Shown one piece after another: positions 13,705 to 20,012 of a DNA stretch of 20,012 bases. A program made the position numbers and the translations under genes. Position 1 is the first letter of the stretch. Every line of letters begins with the position of its first letter. The DNA comes from an uncultured Candidatus Peregrinibacteria bacterium. GTDB taxonomy: Bacteria > Patescibacteriota > Gracilibacteria > CAIRYL01. The stretch spans positions 1 through 20,012 of the forward strand of contig CAIRYL010000055.1 of assembly GCA_903882825.1 (NCBI GenBank), in the 5' to 3' direction. Under the pieces are notes generated by a model. It was given only the letters and a program-made list of their open reading frames with translations. It did no database searches and was not told where the DNA came from.

Positions 13705-15420
13705 TTATTTTTGTGCTTTTAAAACGGGGAAATTTCCTAAAAAATTACAAAAGGTTGTTTTGGCAGTAATGTTTTCCATGAGTATTTTTTGAGTGTGTTC
13801 GTCTATTTTTCCCTCAAATTGGACGAAAAATAAATAATCTCCAAACGCGGTTCCCAGTGGGCGAGATTCTATTTTTGTAAGATTTAACGACAAGGCAGAG
13901 AAATCATGGAGTACATTTTCGAGTGATCCGGGAGCATCTTTTGCGAAGGAAAAAACAATCACTCCTTCGTATTTTTGTCCTTTTATTTTTGCGGTTTGAG
14001 ATAAAAAAGCGAATCGTGTTGCGTTTTTGCTGGTATTGGCAATATTTTTTGCAATTTCTTGAACATTAAAAATATCCACCATTTGTGGTGCCGAAATGGC
14101 TCCGGTATTTGATTCTTGCATCATACGATCCATGGCTTCGGCAGTAGAATTCACCGCCATAATGTGTACATTTGGAAATTCCTTTTCTAAAAATTGTGAA
14201 CACTGCGCCAGCGGTTGAGAATGAGAAAAAATGGTATGAATATCTTCTTTTTTGGTGTTTTTGTTGGTAAAAAGAGAGGGTGAAATTTTCATTTCAAAGA
14301 GTGCAGAAATAGGGGTTTCTCCTGCGGTAATTCCATCAATAGATTCGGGGATGGATCCATGGAGCATGTTTTCGATGGGGACGAGGGCTTCTGGAATTTC
14401 CTTTTTTTTGAGTGCTGAAAATAATAATGGCAAACTGGTAAAAAACTGTGGAGTTTTTCCCATTGGGTGTAAAAATTCTTCAAATGCTAAGTGTGAAAAA
14501 GTGTTTTCGGGTCCTAAAATTCCTACTGTTTCTAAATTTTGTAAAACCGGAACATGGTTATGGGTTTTAATACTCGGCGTACATTTTTTTTTTCGTGCTA
14601 AAAATTCAATAACACTCTCGGACTGCTGTTGAGAAAATTCTGCAAATTTTCCAAAATATTGTGCAGTGCTCGTAAAAAAATTTTCAAAAGCCGGCATATC
14701 TTTTTTTTCAACAATGGCTTTTAGCCGGTTTGCAACTTGTAAAAAAGTATCAAGAGTCTTTATATTTTGAGGATTTGAAATTTGAATATTTCCATATAAA
14801 TGGGCGTTTTGGGTAAGGGTTCGCCCCATAAGTGTGAGTTTTAAAGCGTATGCAGGGGAACTTACTTTAAAAATTTTTTCTAAATTCCCATGTATTTCTA
14901 AAAGGGTATTTGCGAAGGTTATATCTAAAAAATGGGAAAGTCCTTGAATAATCGTCATCATTTCGTCATGTTCTGTGGCGTTTAAAAATTCTACACTGGC
15001 GCCTTCGGCTTCAAAAATATTTTTAAAAAACTGTTCCCACTCATTCCCTCGTCCAGAACAAAATATTATATTTTGTCCAGAAATACTCCCAGAAACAGTG
15101 GGCGCAAACATAGGATGCATTCCAAAAACGCTCGCGGATGAGTATTTCATCATGGCGGTTAATGGTTGTTGTTTTACAGATGTAAAATCGGTGAGACATT
15201 GGTGGGGAAGCAGTAAATGTCCAATTTCTTGTATCACCGAAACGGTGGCATCAATAGGAACCGAAATAATAATGGCATCACATTTTTGAGCAATATCGGT
15301 ATTTTTGAGTGCGGTGTTTTTTCCAGAAACCAAAACGGTGTGTCCGGCACGTTTAAAAATTTTCGCAAAAAATTGCCCCATTTTCCCTGTTCCGCCAATA
15401 ATACCAATGGTTTTGTGCAT
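13705..15420 (-). CDS. Bifunctional prephenate dehydrogenase-prephenate dehydratase (TyrA-PheA fusion)
   Basis: The 571-residue protein joins the two enzymes that draw prephenate toward tyrosine and phenylalanine. Residues 1-280 are a TyrA-type dehydrogenase: Rossmann motif GIIGGTGKMG (6-15), GMHPMFAPTVSG (100-111) and EHDEMMTIIQGLSHFLD (150-166), with His151 in the catalytic position. Residues 298-475 are a prephenate dehydratase: GPENTFSHLAFEEF, ALVPIENMLHGSIPESIDGI and the catalytic TRF motif at 468-470 (NATRFAFLSQ). Residues 484-565 form an ACT domain with PGSLENVL and ESRP (518-521), the usual phenylalanine-sensing site. There is no chorismate mutase domain; only about 25 residues link the two enzymes. 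The fusion has no visible frameshift or internal start that would split it. No other aromatic-pathway gene is in the window. Confidence 0.95.
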   Translation of the reverse strand: MHKTIGIIGGTGKMGQFFAKIFKRAGHTVLVSGKNTALKNTDIAQKCDAIIISVPIDATVSVIQEIGHLLLPHQCLTDFTSVKQQPLTAMMKYSSASVFGMHPMFAPTVSGSISGQNIIFCSGRGNEWEQFFKNIFEAEGASVEFLNATEHDEMMTIIQGLSHFLDITFANTLLEIHGNLEKIFKVSSPAYALKLTLMGRTLTQNAHLYGNIQISNPQNIKTLDTFLQVANRLKAIVEKKDMPAFENFFTSTAQYFGKFAEFSQQQSESVIEFLARKKKCTPSIKTHNHVPVLQNLETVGILGPENTFSHLAFEEFLHPMGKTPQFFTSLPLLFSALKKKEIPEALVPIENMLHGSIPESIDGITAGETPISALFEMKISPSLFTNKNTKKEDIHTIFSHSQPLAQCSQFLEKEFPNVHIMAVNSTAEAMDRMMQESNTGAISAPQMVDIFNVQEIAKNIANTSKNATRFAFLSQTAKIKGQKYEGVIVFSFAKDAPGSLENVLHDFSALSLNLTKIESRPLGTAFGDYLFFVQFEGKIDEHTQKILMENITAKTTFCNFLGNFPVLKAQK

Positions 15421-15545
15421 TCTGTTTTTTTAAAAAACTGTAGGTGTACCGTATCAAAACAAAAAAATACATTCCACCATATTTTTTTTGACTTCAGTTT
15501 TTTGTATGATAAACTGTATTGGTTTTTTTTATTTCTCATATATTT

Positions 15546-16322
15546 ATGGATCAATTTGGCAAATCATATATCGATCACTCAAGAAGACCAGACAAAAAAA
15601 AGCCGTATCATCCTAATGATGGTGATTTTGACCCTGATATACATATTGAGATGAGGGATCCAAGAACCCCTGATAGTAGGACTCCACCCAAAGAAGAAAA
15701 ACGAAGACCAGCGGGCAGCCGGAAAAACCACACTCGTGCCCTTTCTTTAGAAGGTTGGGGCGTCGACAGTGTTGTCGCCGACCAGCAATCTGCAAAACCC
15801 TCAATATCAATTTGGGATAGAACAAAAGAAAGCCCATTAGATCAAAGAGAACAGAAAAAATTGGAATTTGCTTTAGGTATTGAAGATCAAGTAGAAACCT
15901 TTCGACGTCAAATAGCACAACTCCAGAATGGTGGCAATGTAGGGATGAGAAACTTTAACAGAGATGGAGGTAACACCTTAAATGTCAAACAAAGATTAGG
16001 TTTAGTATTAGAGACTATTACACACCTCATTGAGGAAGAGAATGGTGTGGGTATGTATGATACAGAACTTTATTTTCTTACCAATCAAATAACACATTGG
16101 GTACATGCAAATATGGAGATGTTACTGAATGACACAGATGAGCAAAGAGCAGAAAAGGTAGGAGCCCTTTTGGACGCGATAAGACCTACAGAGCACTTTC
16201 AAAAAATTTCTACAATAACACAAAGTGCTATTGTGAAAATTCTACAAACTGCCTTTGGTGAGGATATTTTAGCCGAAAATAATCTTCGTAATCCAAGTCC
16301 GTGGGGTTATAAGAAAAAATAA
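15546..16322 (+). CDS. Hypothetical protein with disordered basic N-terminus and helical C-terminus
   Basis: From the ATG at 15546 the product is 258 residues; the longer in-frame start at 15519 lies in a T-rich leader and I reject it. Residues 1-90 are hydrophilic, rich in Asp, Pro, Arg and Lys (SRRPDKKKPYHPNDGDFD, RTPDSRTPPKEEKRRPAGS) and probably disordered. Residues 100-250 are predicted helical (LDQREQKKLEFALGIEDQ, VKQRLGLVLETITHLIEEE, ILQTAFGEDILAE). There is no signal peptide or membrane segment. I do not recognise the family. A TTGACT (near 15488) and TATGAT lie upstream, but with spacing too short for a normal promoter. It is on the plus strand and divergent from tyrA-pheA. A repeat cluster starts about 40 bases after its stop, as with other accessory genes here. 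Confidence 0.75.
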   Translation: MDQFGKSYIDHSRRPDKKKPYHPNDGDFDPDIHIEMRDPRTPDSRTPPKEEKRRPAGSRKNHTRALSLEGWGVDSVVADQQSAKPSISIWDRTKESPLDQREQKKLEFALGIEDQVETFRRQIAQLQNGGNVGMRNFNRDGGNTLNVKQRLGLVLETITHLIEEENGVGMYDTELYFLTNQITHWVHANMEMLLNDTDEQRAEKVGALLDAIRPTEHFQKISTITQSAIVKILQTAFGEDILAENNLRNPSPWGYKKK

Positions 16323-16363
16323 TAAGGAAATCTACAAGTCTTAAAAATTTTTGCCTGGGCCCG

Positions 16364-16451
16364 CTGAATCCATAGTTTTCGCAAAGCGAAACTGTGGATC
16401 CATTATATGTAAAACGGTTCCACACCCCTTTTGGGAGAGTATGGAACCAGC
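16364..16451. repeat. Composite palindromic element, long form, copy 1
   Basis: The ends form an imperfect inverted repeat (GCTGAATCCATAG against TATGGAACCAGC). Inside are two smaller hairpins: one with stem TTTCGC/GCGAAA around AAA (16366-16401), and one with arms GGTTCCA and TGGAACC (16416-16448). It has the structure of a small MITE of about 90 bases. It belongs to the same family as 4087 and 17571. Confidence 0.75.
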
Positions 16452-16475
16452 AAAAACCCTCTTTCCCAAATGGCT

Positions 16476-16579
16476 GGCGTTCCGTCATCACGAGGAGGTA
16501 CGACGAAGTGATCCAGTTCCATGATGGGGCGGGTGTGGGGCATGGATTGCCGCGTTTCGCTCGAGAGTGACGGAACACC
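16476..16579. repeat. TCATTGCGAG-type interspersed palindromic repeat
   Basis: The 104-base element has ends GGCGTTCCGTCA and TGACGGAACACC (11 of 12 bases pair). The interior has CACGAGGAGGTACGACGAAG and TTGCCGCGTTTCGCTCGAGA, which resemble the widespread GTCATTGCGAG...CTCGCAATGAC repeats found between genes in many bacteria. It is non-coding; minus-strand ORFs over it are artefacts of this repeat. Together with the element at 16364 and the promoter at 16643 it fills most of the 373-base gap before the next gene. Confidence 0.7.
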
Positions 16580-16642
16580 ACTTTTTTCATTGTACCTCCA
16601 GCACATTAAAACAGGTATTATTACAAAACCTATAAAAAAATA

Positions 16643-16671
16643 TTGAAATGTATTTTAAAGAACGGTAATAT
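16643..16671 (+). promoter_or_regulatory. Conserved promoter of cassette unit 1
   Basis: TTGAAA (16643-16648), a 17-base spacer and TAATAT (16666-16671) form a near-consensus housekeeping promoter. The same arrangement is conserved in unit 2 at 17789-17817. The predicted leader is short, about 17-18 bases to the ATG at 16696. Confidence 0.75.
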
Positions 16672-16695
16672 ACACAGAAATTTTTATTTTTTTGT

Positions 16696-16857
16696 ATGCC
16701 GAGCAGGTTTGCAATATTCAAACGAAGAGACAGTGATATGCAACAAAGCCAAACCCCAACCACAACCCCAAACCCAACAGGAGGGGATAAGGAGGGGGGG
16801 TTAGAGCTAGATTCTTTGAAAAAAAAATTCTCGAAAAATTGGGGAATGGGAAAATGA
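16696..16857 (+). CDS. Cassette unit 1, 5' reading frame (53 aa, frameshifted part of the unit gene)
   Basis: This frame starts at the ATG just downstream of the conserved promoter. It encodes MPSRFAIFKRRDSDMQQ, then a Thr/Pro stretch (TPTTTPNPTGGDKEGG), then LDSLKKK, and stops at TGA 16855-16857. Unit 2 has the matching start, the matching TPNTTPTGGDKE stretch and DTLKK, but there the frame continues. At the run of nine A (16819-16827) the unit 1 frame is off by one relative to the downstream part. Its stop overlaps the next ATG as ATGA. It could be a broken gene, a slippage-controlled gene, an assembly error, or a coupled leader ORF. Confidence 0.6.
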   Translation: MPSRFAIFKRRDSDMQQSQTPTTTPNPTGGDKEGGLELDSLKKKFSKNWGMGK

Positions 16858-17330
16858 AGAGCCGTTTAGAACTGGAAGCAATACGAAACATGACGAACGA
16901 TGAGCTTTCGACTGCTATTACTAATAGGGATATTTATCACACAACAGGAGATCCAGGATCAATTATGTCAGAAGAAGAAAAACCATCAGAAAGTAGCTCC
17001 CCATCAAACATCTATCCACGAGATGAACTTGCTCAAATAACAAGGCTTGCTGTTATACAATTAGGGAAAAATTTAAAGCCTGATGAGCATACAGCCCTCA
17101 CCGAGGTAGCAACAGTGGTGGCGGGACTTGCACATAGTAAAAGTGGTACTGATTTCACATTACGTTACCGTACGAGAGTGTTCCCACTTTTAAATGAATA
17201 TCTTCATTTGCAATTGTTTCCAAAGGAAATTTTAACAATTATTAATACAACCATTGTAGAAAATTGTCGGGAAGCATTAAAAGAAATTGAAAGGTTAGAA
17301 ATAGGGGCGCACCAGGCGAAACAGGAGTAA
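16854..17330 (+). CDS. Cassette unit 1, main reading frame: hypothetical helical protein
   Basis: From the ATG at 16854 the product is 158 residues (a TTG at 16839 would add five). It is hydrophilic with an alpha-helical C-terminal domain. The segment LKPDEHTALTEVATVVAGLAH, then F-x3-Y and VFPLLNEYL, aligns with unit 2's LNPQKHKALLELATLLAGFAH and VLPFLEEQA, at about 30% identity by eye. Homology to unit 2 continues upstream of this ATG if one reads across the A9 run (KKILEKLGNGKMKS against KKVIIKGIESGDIKN), so the true protein probably began at 16696. I recognise no known family, signal peptide or membrane segment. It is followed by its own terminator at 17351. Confidence 0.7.
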   Translation: MKSRLELEAIRNMTNDELSTAITNRDIYHTTGDPGSIMSEEEKPSESSSPSNIYPRDELAQITRLAVIQLGKNLKPDEHTALTEVATVVAGLAHSKSGTDFTLRYRTRVFPLLNEYLHLQLFPKEILTIINTTIVENCREALKEIERLEIGAHQAKQE

Positions 17331-17350
17331 ACAGATATTTCCCCTGTGTT

Positions 17351-17380
17351 GGGCGTGACTTATAGTCGTGTCCTTTTGTT
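17351..17380 (+). terminator. Rho-independent terminator after cassette unit 1 gene
   Basis: GGGCGTGACT (17351-17360) and AGTCGTGTCC (17364-17373) pair along all ten bases in RNA when G-U pairs are allowed, with a TAT loop, followed by TTTTGTT. A second hairpin at 17418-17434 (ACGCCCC/GGAGCGT) has its T-rich side on the minus strand. The remainder of the 508-base gap 17331-17838 holds the cassette tail, palindromic repeats and the unit 2 promoter. Confidence 0.6.
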
Positions 17381-17570
17381 TGGCATTTTCTAAAAATTCA
17401 TCACCAAACAAAACAAAACGCCCCAGCGGAGCGTCTTTACTAACACAATTTTTCCTCTTTGTTTTCAAAAATCTTTATAATACAGGGTTCGTATTACAAA
17501 GGAGAAGGTATTTTATCGTATCAAACACCAGGTTTAGTCTACAAGATTGGACCAAATTGTTTATTTGGCC

Positions 17571-17661
17571 TGCTGGATCCATAGTTTTCGCAAAGCGAAA
17601 CTGTGGAGCCATGATATGCAAAACGGTTCCACACCCCCCTTTGGGAGAGTATGGAACCAGC
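17571..17661. repeat. Composite palindromic element, long form, copy 2
   Basis: Terminal inverted repeats TGCTGGATCCATA (17571-17583) and TATGGAACCAGCA (17649-17661) match at 12 of 13 positions, giving a 91-base MITE-like unit. Inside are the same two hairpins as at 16364 (stem TTTCGC/GCGAAA; arms GGTTCC/GGAACC). Confidence 0.8.
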
Positions 17662-17689
17662 AAGCAGTAATTCTGAAATTCTGGAAGAT

Positions 17690-17725
17690 AGATAGTTTCG
17701 CTTCGCTCGAGAGTGACGGAACACC
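17690..17725. repeat. Truncated copy of the TGACGG-ended palindromic repeat
   Basis: Only the right part of the element at 16476-16579 is present (TTTCGCTTCGCTCGAGAG, then TGACGGAACACC). The left end and about 70 internal bases are missing, so unit 2 carries a deleted version. Confidence 0.65.
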
Positions 17726-17788
17726 ACTTTTTTCATTTTACCTCCAGCACGTCAAAAAAAGAATTACCCCAAAACCTATAAAAAAATA

Positions 17789-17817
17789 TTGAAATTTATT
17801 TTAAAAAACGGTAATAT
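17789..17817 (+). promoter_or_regulatory. Conserved promoter of cassette unit 2
   Basis: TTGAAA (17789-17794), 17 bases and TAATAT (17812-17817), nearly identical in sequence and surroundings to the unit 1 promoter. The leader to the ATG at 17839 is about 15 bases. Confidence 0.75.
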
Positions 17818-17838
17818 ACACAGAAATTTTTATTTTGT

Positions 17839-18423
17839 ATGCTGGGCGGATACAACAAAATGCTACAAATATCAAAGGAGCTGGACAAAAAAGCAACCCC
17901 AAACACAACCCCAACAGGAGGTGATAAGGAGGAGGATACTTTGAAAAAAGTAATTATAAAAGGGATAGAGAGTGGTGACATTAAAAACGTTACAGTTGAA
18001 CAAATACAAAAAATGGAGTATTTGGCGCTTTTGAGGCTCCTTAGAAGTGGTAATATTTTGGGCTCCGAAGTACAAGAAGAACAAAAACCAATTATGCCAG
18101 CAGAAAAAAAACTAACAGAAATACAAGAACCCACTGCACGAGATGTAATTGCTGAAGAAATAAAAAGTACAGTTATGGCATTAGCAAGCAATTTAAATCC
18201 TCAAAAACATAAAGCCTTATTAGAGCTAGCAACGTTGCTGGCAGGATTTGCACATACTCGTGGTAGTTTCGGGTTCTCCCAACATTACAACAATAATGTG
18301 CTCCCATTTTTAGAGGAACAGGCGCAATCTCAATCTTTTGGATTGCTTACCACAAAAATCTTAGAGGCTGCTAAAAAATATTGTACAAAAATTTCGGGAA
18401 GCATTATTAACAGGGATGATTAA
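17839..18423 (+). CDS. Cassette unit 2: hypothetical helical protein, paralogue of unit 1
   Basis: This intact 194-residue ORF starts at the ATG after the conserved promoter. Residues 1-35 include the Thr/Pro stretch ATPNTTPTGGDKEE. The middle is charged and helical (TVEQIQKMEYLALLRLLRSG). The C-terminal domain ASNLNPQKHKALLELATLLAGFAHTRG...FSQHYNNNVLPFLEEQ matches unit 1. There is no signal peptide, membrane segment or recognised catalytic motif. DNA encoding residues 26-34 includes AGGAGGTGAT (17916-17925) and a GGAGG eight bases before an in-frame TTG at 17941. Initiation at that TTG, giving a 160-residue protein, is therefore an alternative. Function is unknown. Confidence 0.78.
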   Translation: MLGGYNKMLQISKELDKKATPNTTPTGGDKEEDTLKKVIIKGIESGDIKNVTVEQIQKMEYLALLRLLRSGNILGSEVQEEQKPIMPAEKKLTEIQEPTARDVIAEEIKSTVMALASNLNPQKHKALLELATLLAGFAHTRGSFGFSQHYNNNVLPFLEEQAQSQSFGLLTTKILEAAKKYCTKISGSIINRDD

Positions 18424-18682
18424 TTTATATTTTTGAACACCTGTAAAACCATTTTCAAAAATCTTTATAATACAGGGTTCGTATTACAAAGGAGAAAATA
18501 TTTTTATCGTATAAACACCAGGTTTAATCTACAAGATTGAACCAAATTGTTTATTTGTGAGAGCCCTTTCAGAATCTTTATTTTGTTGGATCACCAGAAA
18601 AAAGAATGACCAAAAAAATATTTTTCCTCTTGCCTTCCTTTTTTCATTCTGCCATATTTGTGTTGTAATTTTTTACTTCACC

Positions 18683-19996
18683 ATGAAAAACATTCTTCGT
18701 TTCCACATTTTGTTGTTTAGTTTTTTTGTTCTTGATGCTTTTTTCCCATTTTCTACATACGCCGAAGGGGGGCTAGATACGGGCGATATTGCGTGGGTTT
18801 CTTCGGCTTCGGTATTGGTAATGATTATGACACCCGCATTAGGATTTTTTTATGCAGGACTGGTCCGAAAAAAAAATCTCATTTCTACCCTGGTGCAGTG
18901 CATTGCCATTTTTGCACTCGTAAGTATTATTTGGGCGTTATGGGGATACAGCTTGGCATTTGGTCCGAGTATTAAAGGAATAGTGGGAGATCTTTCTCAT
19001 TTTGGGCTTTCTGGAGTAGGAATAGAGCCAAATATTGCATACGCCAGTACTATTCCCGCACTTTTGTTTTTCTTTTTTCAGCTAAAATTTGCCGCTATTA
19101 CTCCCGCGTTAATGATTGGAGCTTTTGCCGAACGAGTGCGATTTAAAGCAACATTACTGTTTATTGGGCTTTGGGTTACGCTGGTGTATTCTCCTATTGC
19201 CCATTGGGTTTGGAATCCTGAAGGATGGTTACGACAATTAGGGGCTATTGATTTTGCAGGAGGAACGGTGGTGCATATTTCTGCTGGAATTTCGGCTTTG
19301 GCGGCCGCAATAGTTATTGGAAAACGAAAAGGACTCACGCCTCAAACAGAATTATTACCCAATAATATTCCTTTTGTTATTTTAGGAGCATCACTTTTAT
19401 GGTTTGGATGGTTTGGATTTAATGCTGGAAGTACTCTTTCGGCGAGTGGACTCGCAGGAATTGCTCTGGTGGTTACCAATTTGGCGGCCGCATCGGGTGC
19501 CATAAGCTGGATGATTTTTGAGTGGATTACTAAAGGAAAACCTTCCGCTGTAGGAATTTCTATTGGAGCCGTATGTGGACTGGTTGCTATTACTCCTGCT
19601 TCTGGATATGTAACGCCTTTGGCTTCTATTTGTATTGGGTTTGTGGCAGGTATTGTTTCAAGCCTCGCGATGAATTGGAGAAGTACCAGAAGCAATGTAG
19701 ATGATTCATTAGATGTGTTTGCATGCCATGGAGTAAGCGGAATATGGGGTGCTTTGGCTACTGGAATTTTTGCAACACTGAGCATAAATTCGGCGGGTGT
19801 AAACGGAGCATTGTATGGAAATATTTCACAGGTTTTTATTCAATTATTAGCAGTGGTGGTGGTTTCTATATTTAGCTTTGTGGCTTCGTACGCAATTTTA
19901 AAAGGAATGGGACTGTTTATGAACATTCGCGTATCCGACGAAAGTGAACAACGAGGTTTAGATGAAAGCGAACATGGGGAAACCGCTTATTCGTAA
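18683..19996 (+). CDS. amtB: Ammonium transporter (Amt/AmtB family)
   Basis: This trimeric membrane channel takes up ammonium. From the ATG at 18683 (437 aa) there is a signal peptide of about 27 residues ending TYA, as in bacterial AmtB proteins. The family signature DFAGGTVVHISAGISAL is at 190-206: Asp190 and His198 correspond to Asp160 and His168 of E. coli AmtB, and His349 in VFACHGVSGIWGAL to His318, completing the twin-histidine pore. About eleven membrane segments are visible. The C-terminal tail SDESEQRGLDESEHGETAY keeps the form that contacts PII (GlnK) proteins, but no glnK lies in the window. An in-frame start at 18557 would add 42 residues overlapping the cassette repeat; I reject it. 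The cassette tail repeat ends just upstream (18557), and no strong promoter is seen closer in. Confidence 0.96.
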   Translation: MKNILRFHILLFSFFVLDAFFPFSTYAEGGLDTGDIAWVSSASVLVMIMTPALGFFYAGLVRKKNLISTLVQCIAIFALVSIIWALWGYSLAFGPSIKGIVGDLSHFGLSGVGIEPNIAYASTIPALLFFFFQLKFAAITPALMIGAFAERVRFKATLLFIGLWVTLVYSPIAHWVWNPEGWLRQLGAIDFAGGTVVHISAGISALAAAIVIGKRKGLTPQTELLPNNIPFVILGASLLWFGWFGFNAGSTLSASGLAGIALVVTNLAAASGAISWMIFEWITKGKPSAVGISIGAVCGLVAITPASGYVTPLASICIGFVAGIVSSLAMNWRSTRSNVDDSLDVFACHGVSGIWGALATGIFATLSINSAGVNGALYGNISQVFIQLLAVVVVSIFSFVASYAILKGMGLFMNIRVSDESEQRGLDESEHGETAYS

Positions 19997-20012
19997 AAAA
20001 TTAAAAATATAC

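Larger units (their letters stand above)
16364..18557 (+). repeat. Tandem duplication of a gene cassette with conserved flanks
   Basis: Two units follow each other: about 16364-17567 and 17571-18557. Each consists of a palindromic element, part or all of a TGACGG-ended repeat, a near-identical promoter and leader (16580-16700 against 17726-17843), one unknown gene, and a shared 106-base tail. The tails (17462-17567 and 18452-18557) differ at only about six positions by eye. The genes inside are clearly homologous but far more diverged than their flanks. Each tail contains TATAAT and the small hairpin TAATAC-AGGGTTC-GTATTA, followed by AAAGGAGAA but no conserved start codon, so the tail is probably non-coding. 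Confidence 0.85.

Noticed and set aside
16228..16606. Minus-strand ORFs of 120 and 67 residues containing 'RHSRAKRGNP'
   Set aside because: They are translations of the TCATTGCGAG-type repeat and the palindromic elements, a well-known source of false proteins; one also overlaps the end of the 15546 gene.
17478..17496. GGTTCGTATTA as a tRNA T-arm
   Set aside because: The loop lacks the conserved T-loop A, and no acceptor, D or anticodon arms surround it in either copy.
17475..17792. Several ORFs on both strands across the cassette junction
   Set aside because: They lie wholly over repeats, the terminator region and the promoter, and their frames are not kept in the sister repeat copies.
1..20012. 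Recoded TGA (Gly) genetic code
   Set aside because: TGA ends several conserved genes at the expected place and does not occur inside the conserved genes read here.
1..20012. CRISPR array
   Set aside because: The repeats here are few, dispersed palindromes without regular spacers, and no cas gene is present.

Overview
The window looks like chromosomal DNA from an AT-rich bacterium, most likely a member of the Candidate Phyla Radiation (Patescibacteria). The evidence is the compact genes, the short and divergent core proteins, a Mur ligase that lacks the usual N-terminal domain, and almost no Shine-Dalgarno sequences before start codons. TGA works as a stop codon throughout (for example the ATGA junctions infA-rpmJ and rplQ-rplM), which argues against the TGA-recoding Gracilibacteria and Absconditabacteria. 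A Peregrinibacteria-like relative is plausible because amino-acid biosynthesis genes are kept, but this placement is inference.

Layout. Positions 1-3300 hold a small unknown ORF and a minus-strand pair: a MurE-like Mur ligase followed, through a GTGA overlap, by a PIF1-like helicase. Positions 3449-4125 hold an unknown plus-strand gene ending at a palindromic element. Positions 4225-5570 hold rsmI and a REP-associated tyrosine (IS200-like) transposase that carries REP-like palindromes inside and in front of its own gene. Positions 5742-9834 are the tail of the conserved ribosomal operon on the minus strand: infA, rpmJ, rpsM, rpsK, rpsD, rpoA, rplQ, rplM and rpsI, closed by a strong terminator. 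dapA and maf follow (9928-11579), then a divergent pair of a duplicated SnoaL/NTF2-like protein and an HxlR-type regulator that share an operator-like palindrome. A PrsW-like membrane protease converges with a TyrA-PheA fusion enzyme (13705-15420).

Positions 15546-18557 are accessory: three unknown plus-strand genes set among palindromic repeats. Two of these genes sit in tandem cassettes whose non-coding flanks, including a clear promoter, are nearly identical while the proteins have diverged strongly. The first cassette gene appears frameshifted at a run of nine A. The window ends with a complete ammonium transporter gene.

How the genes work together. The minus-strand core covers translation and transcription (ribosomal proteins, RpoA, IF-1, RsmI), cell-wall and amino-acid synthesis (DapA, the Mur ligase, TyrA-PheA) and housekeeping (Maf, helicase). 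The unknown accessory genes are all on the plus strand, and three of the four are followed by copies of one palindromic repeat family. No tRNA, rRNA, CRISPR array or phage module was seen.
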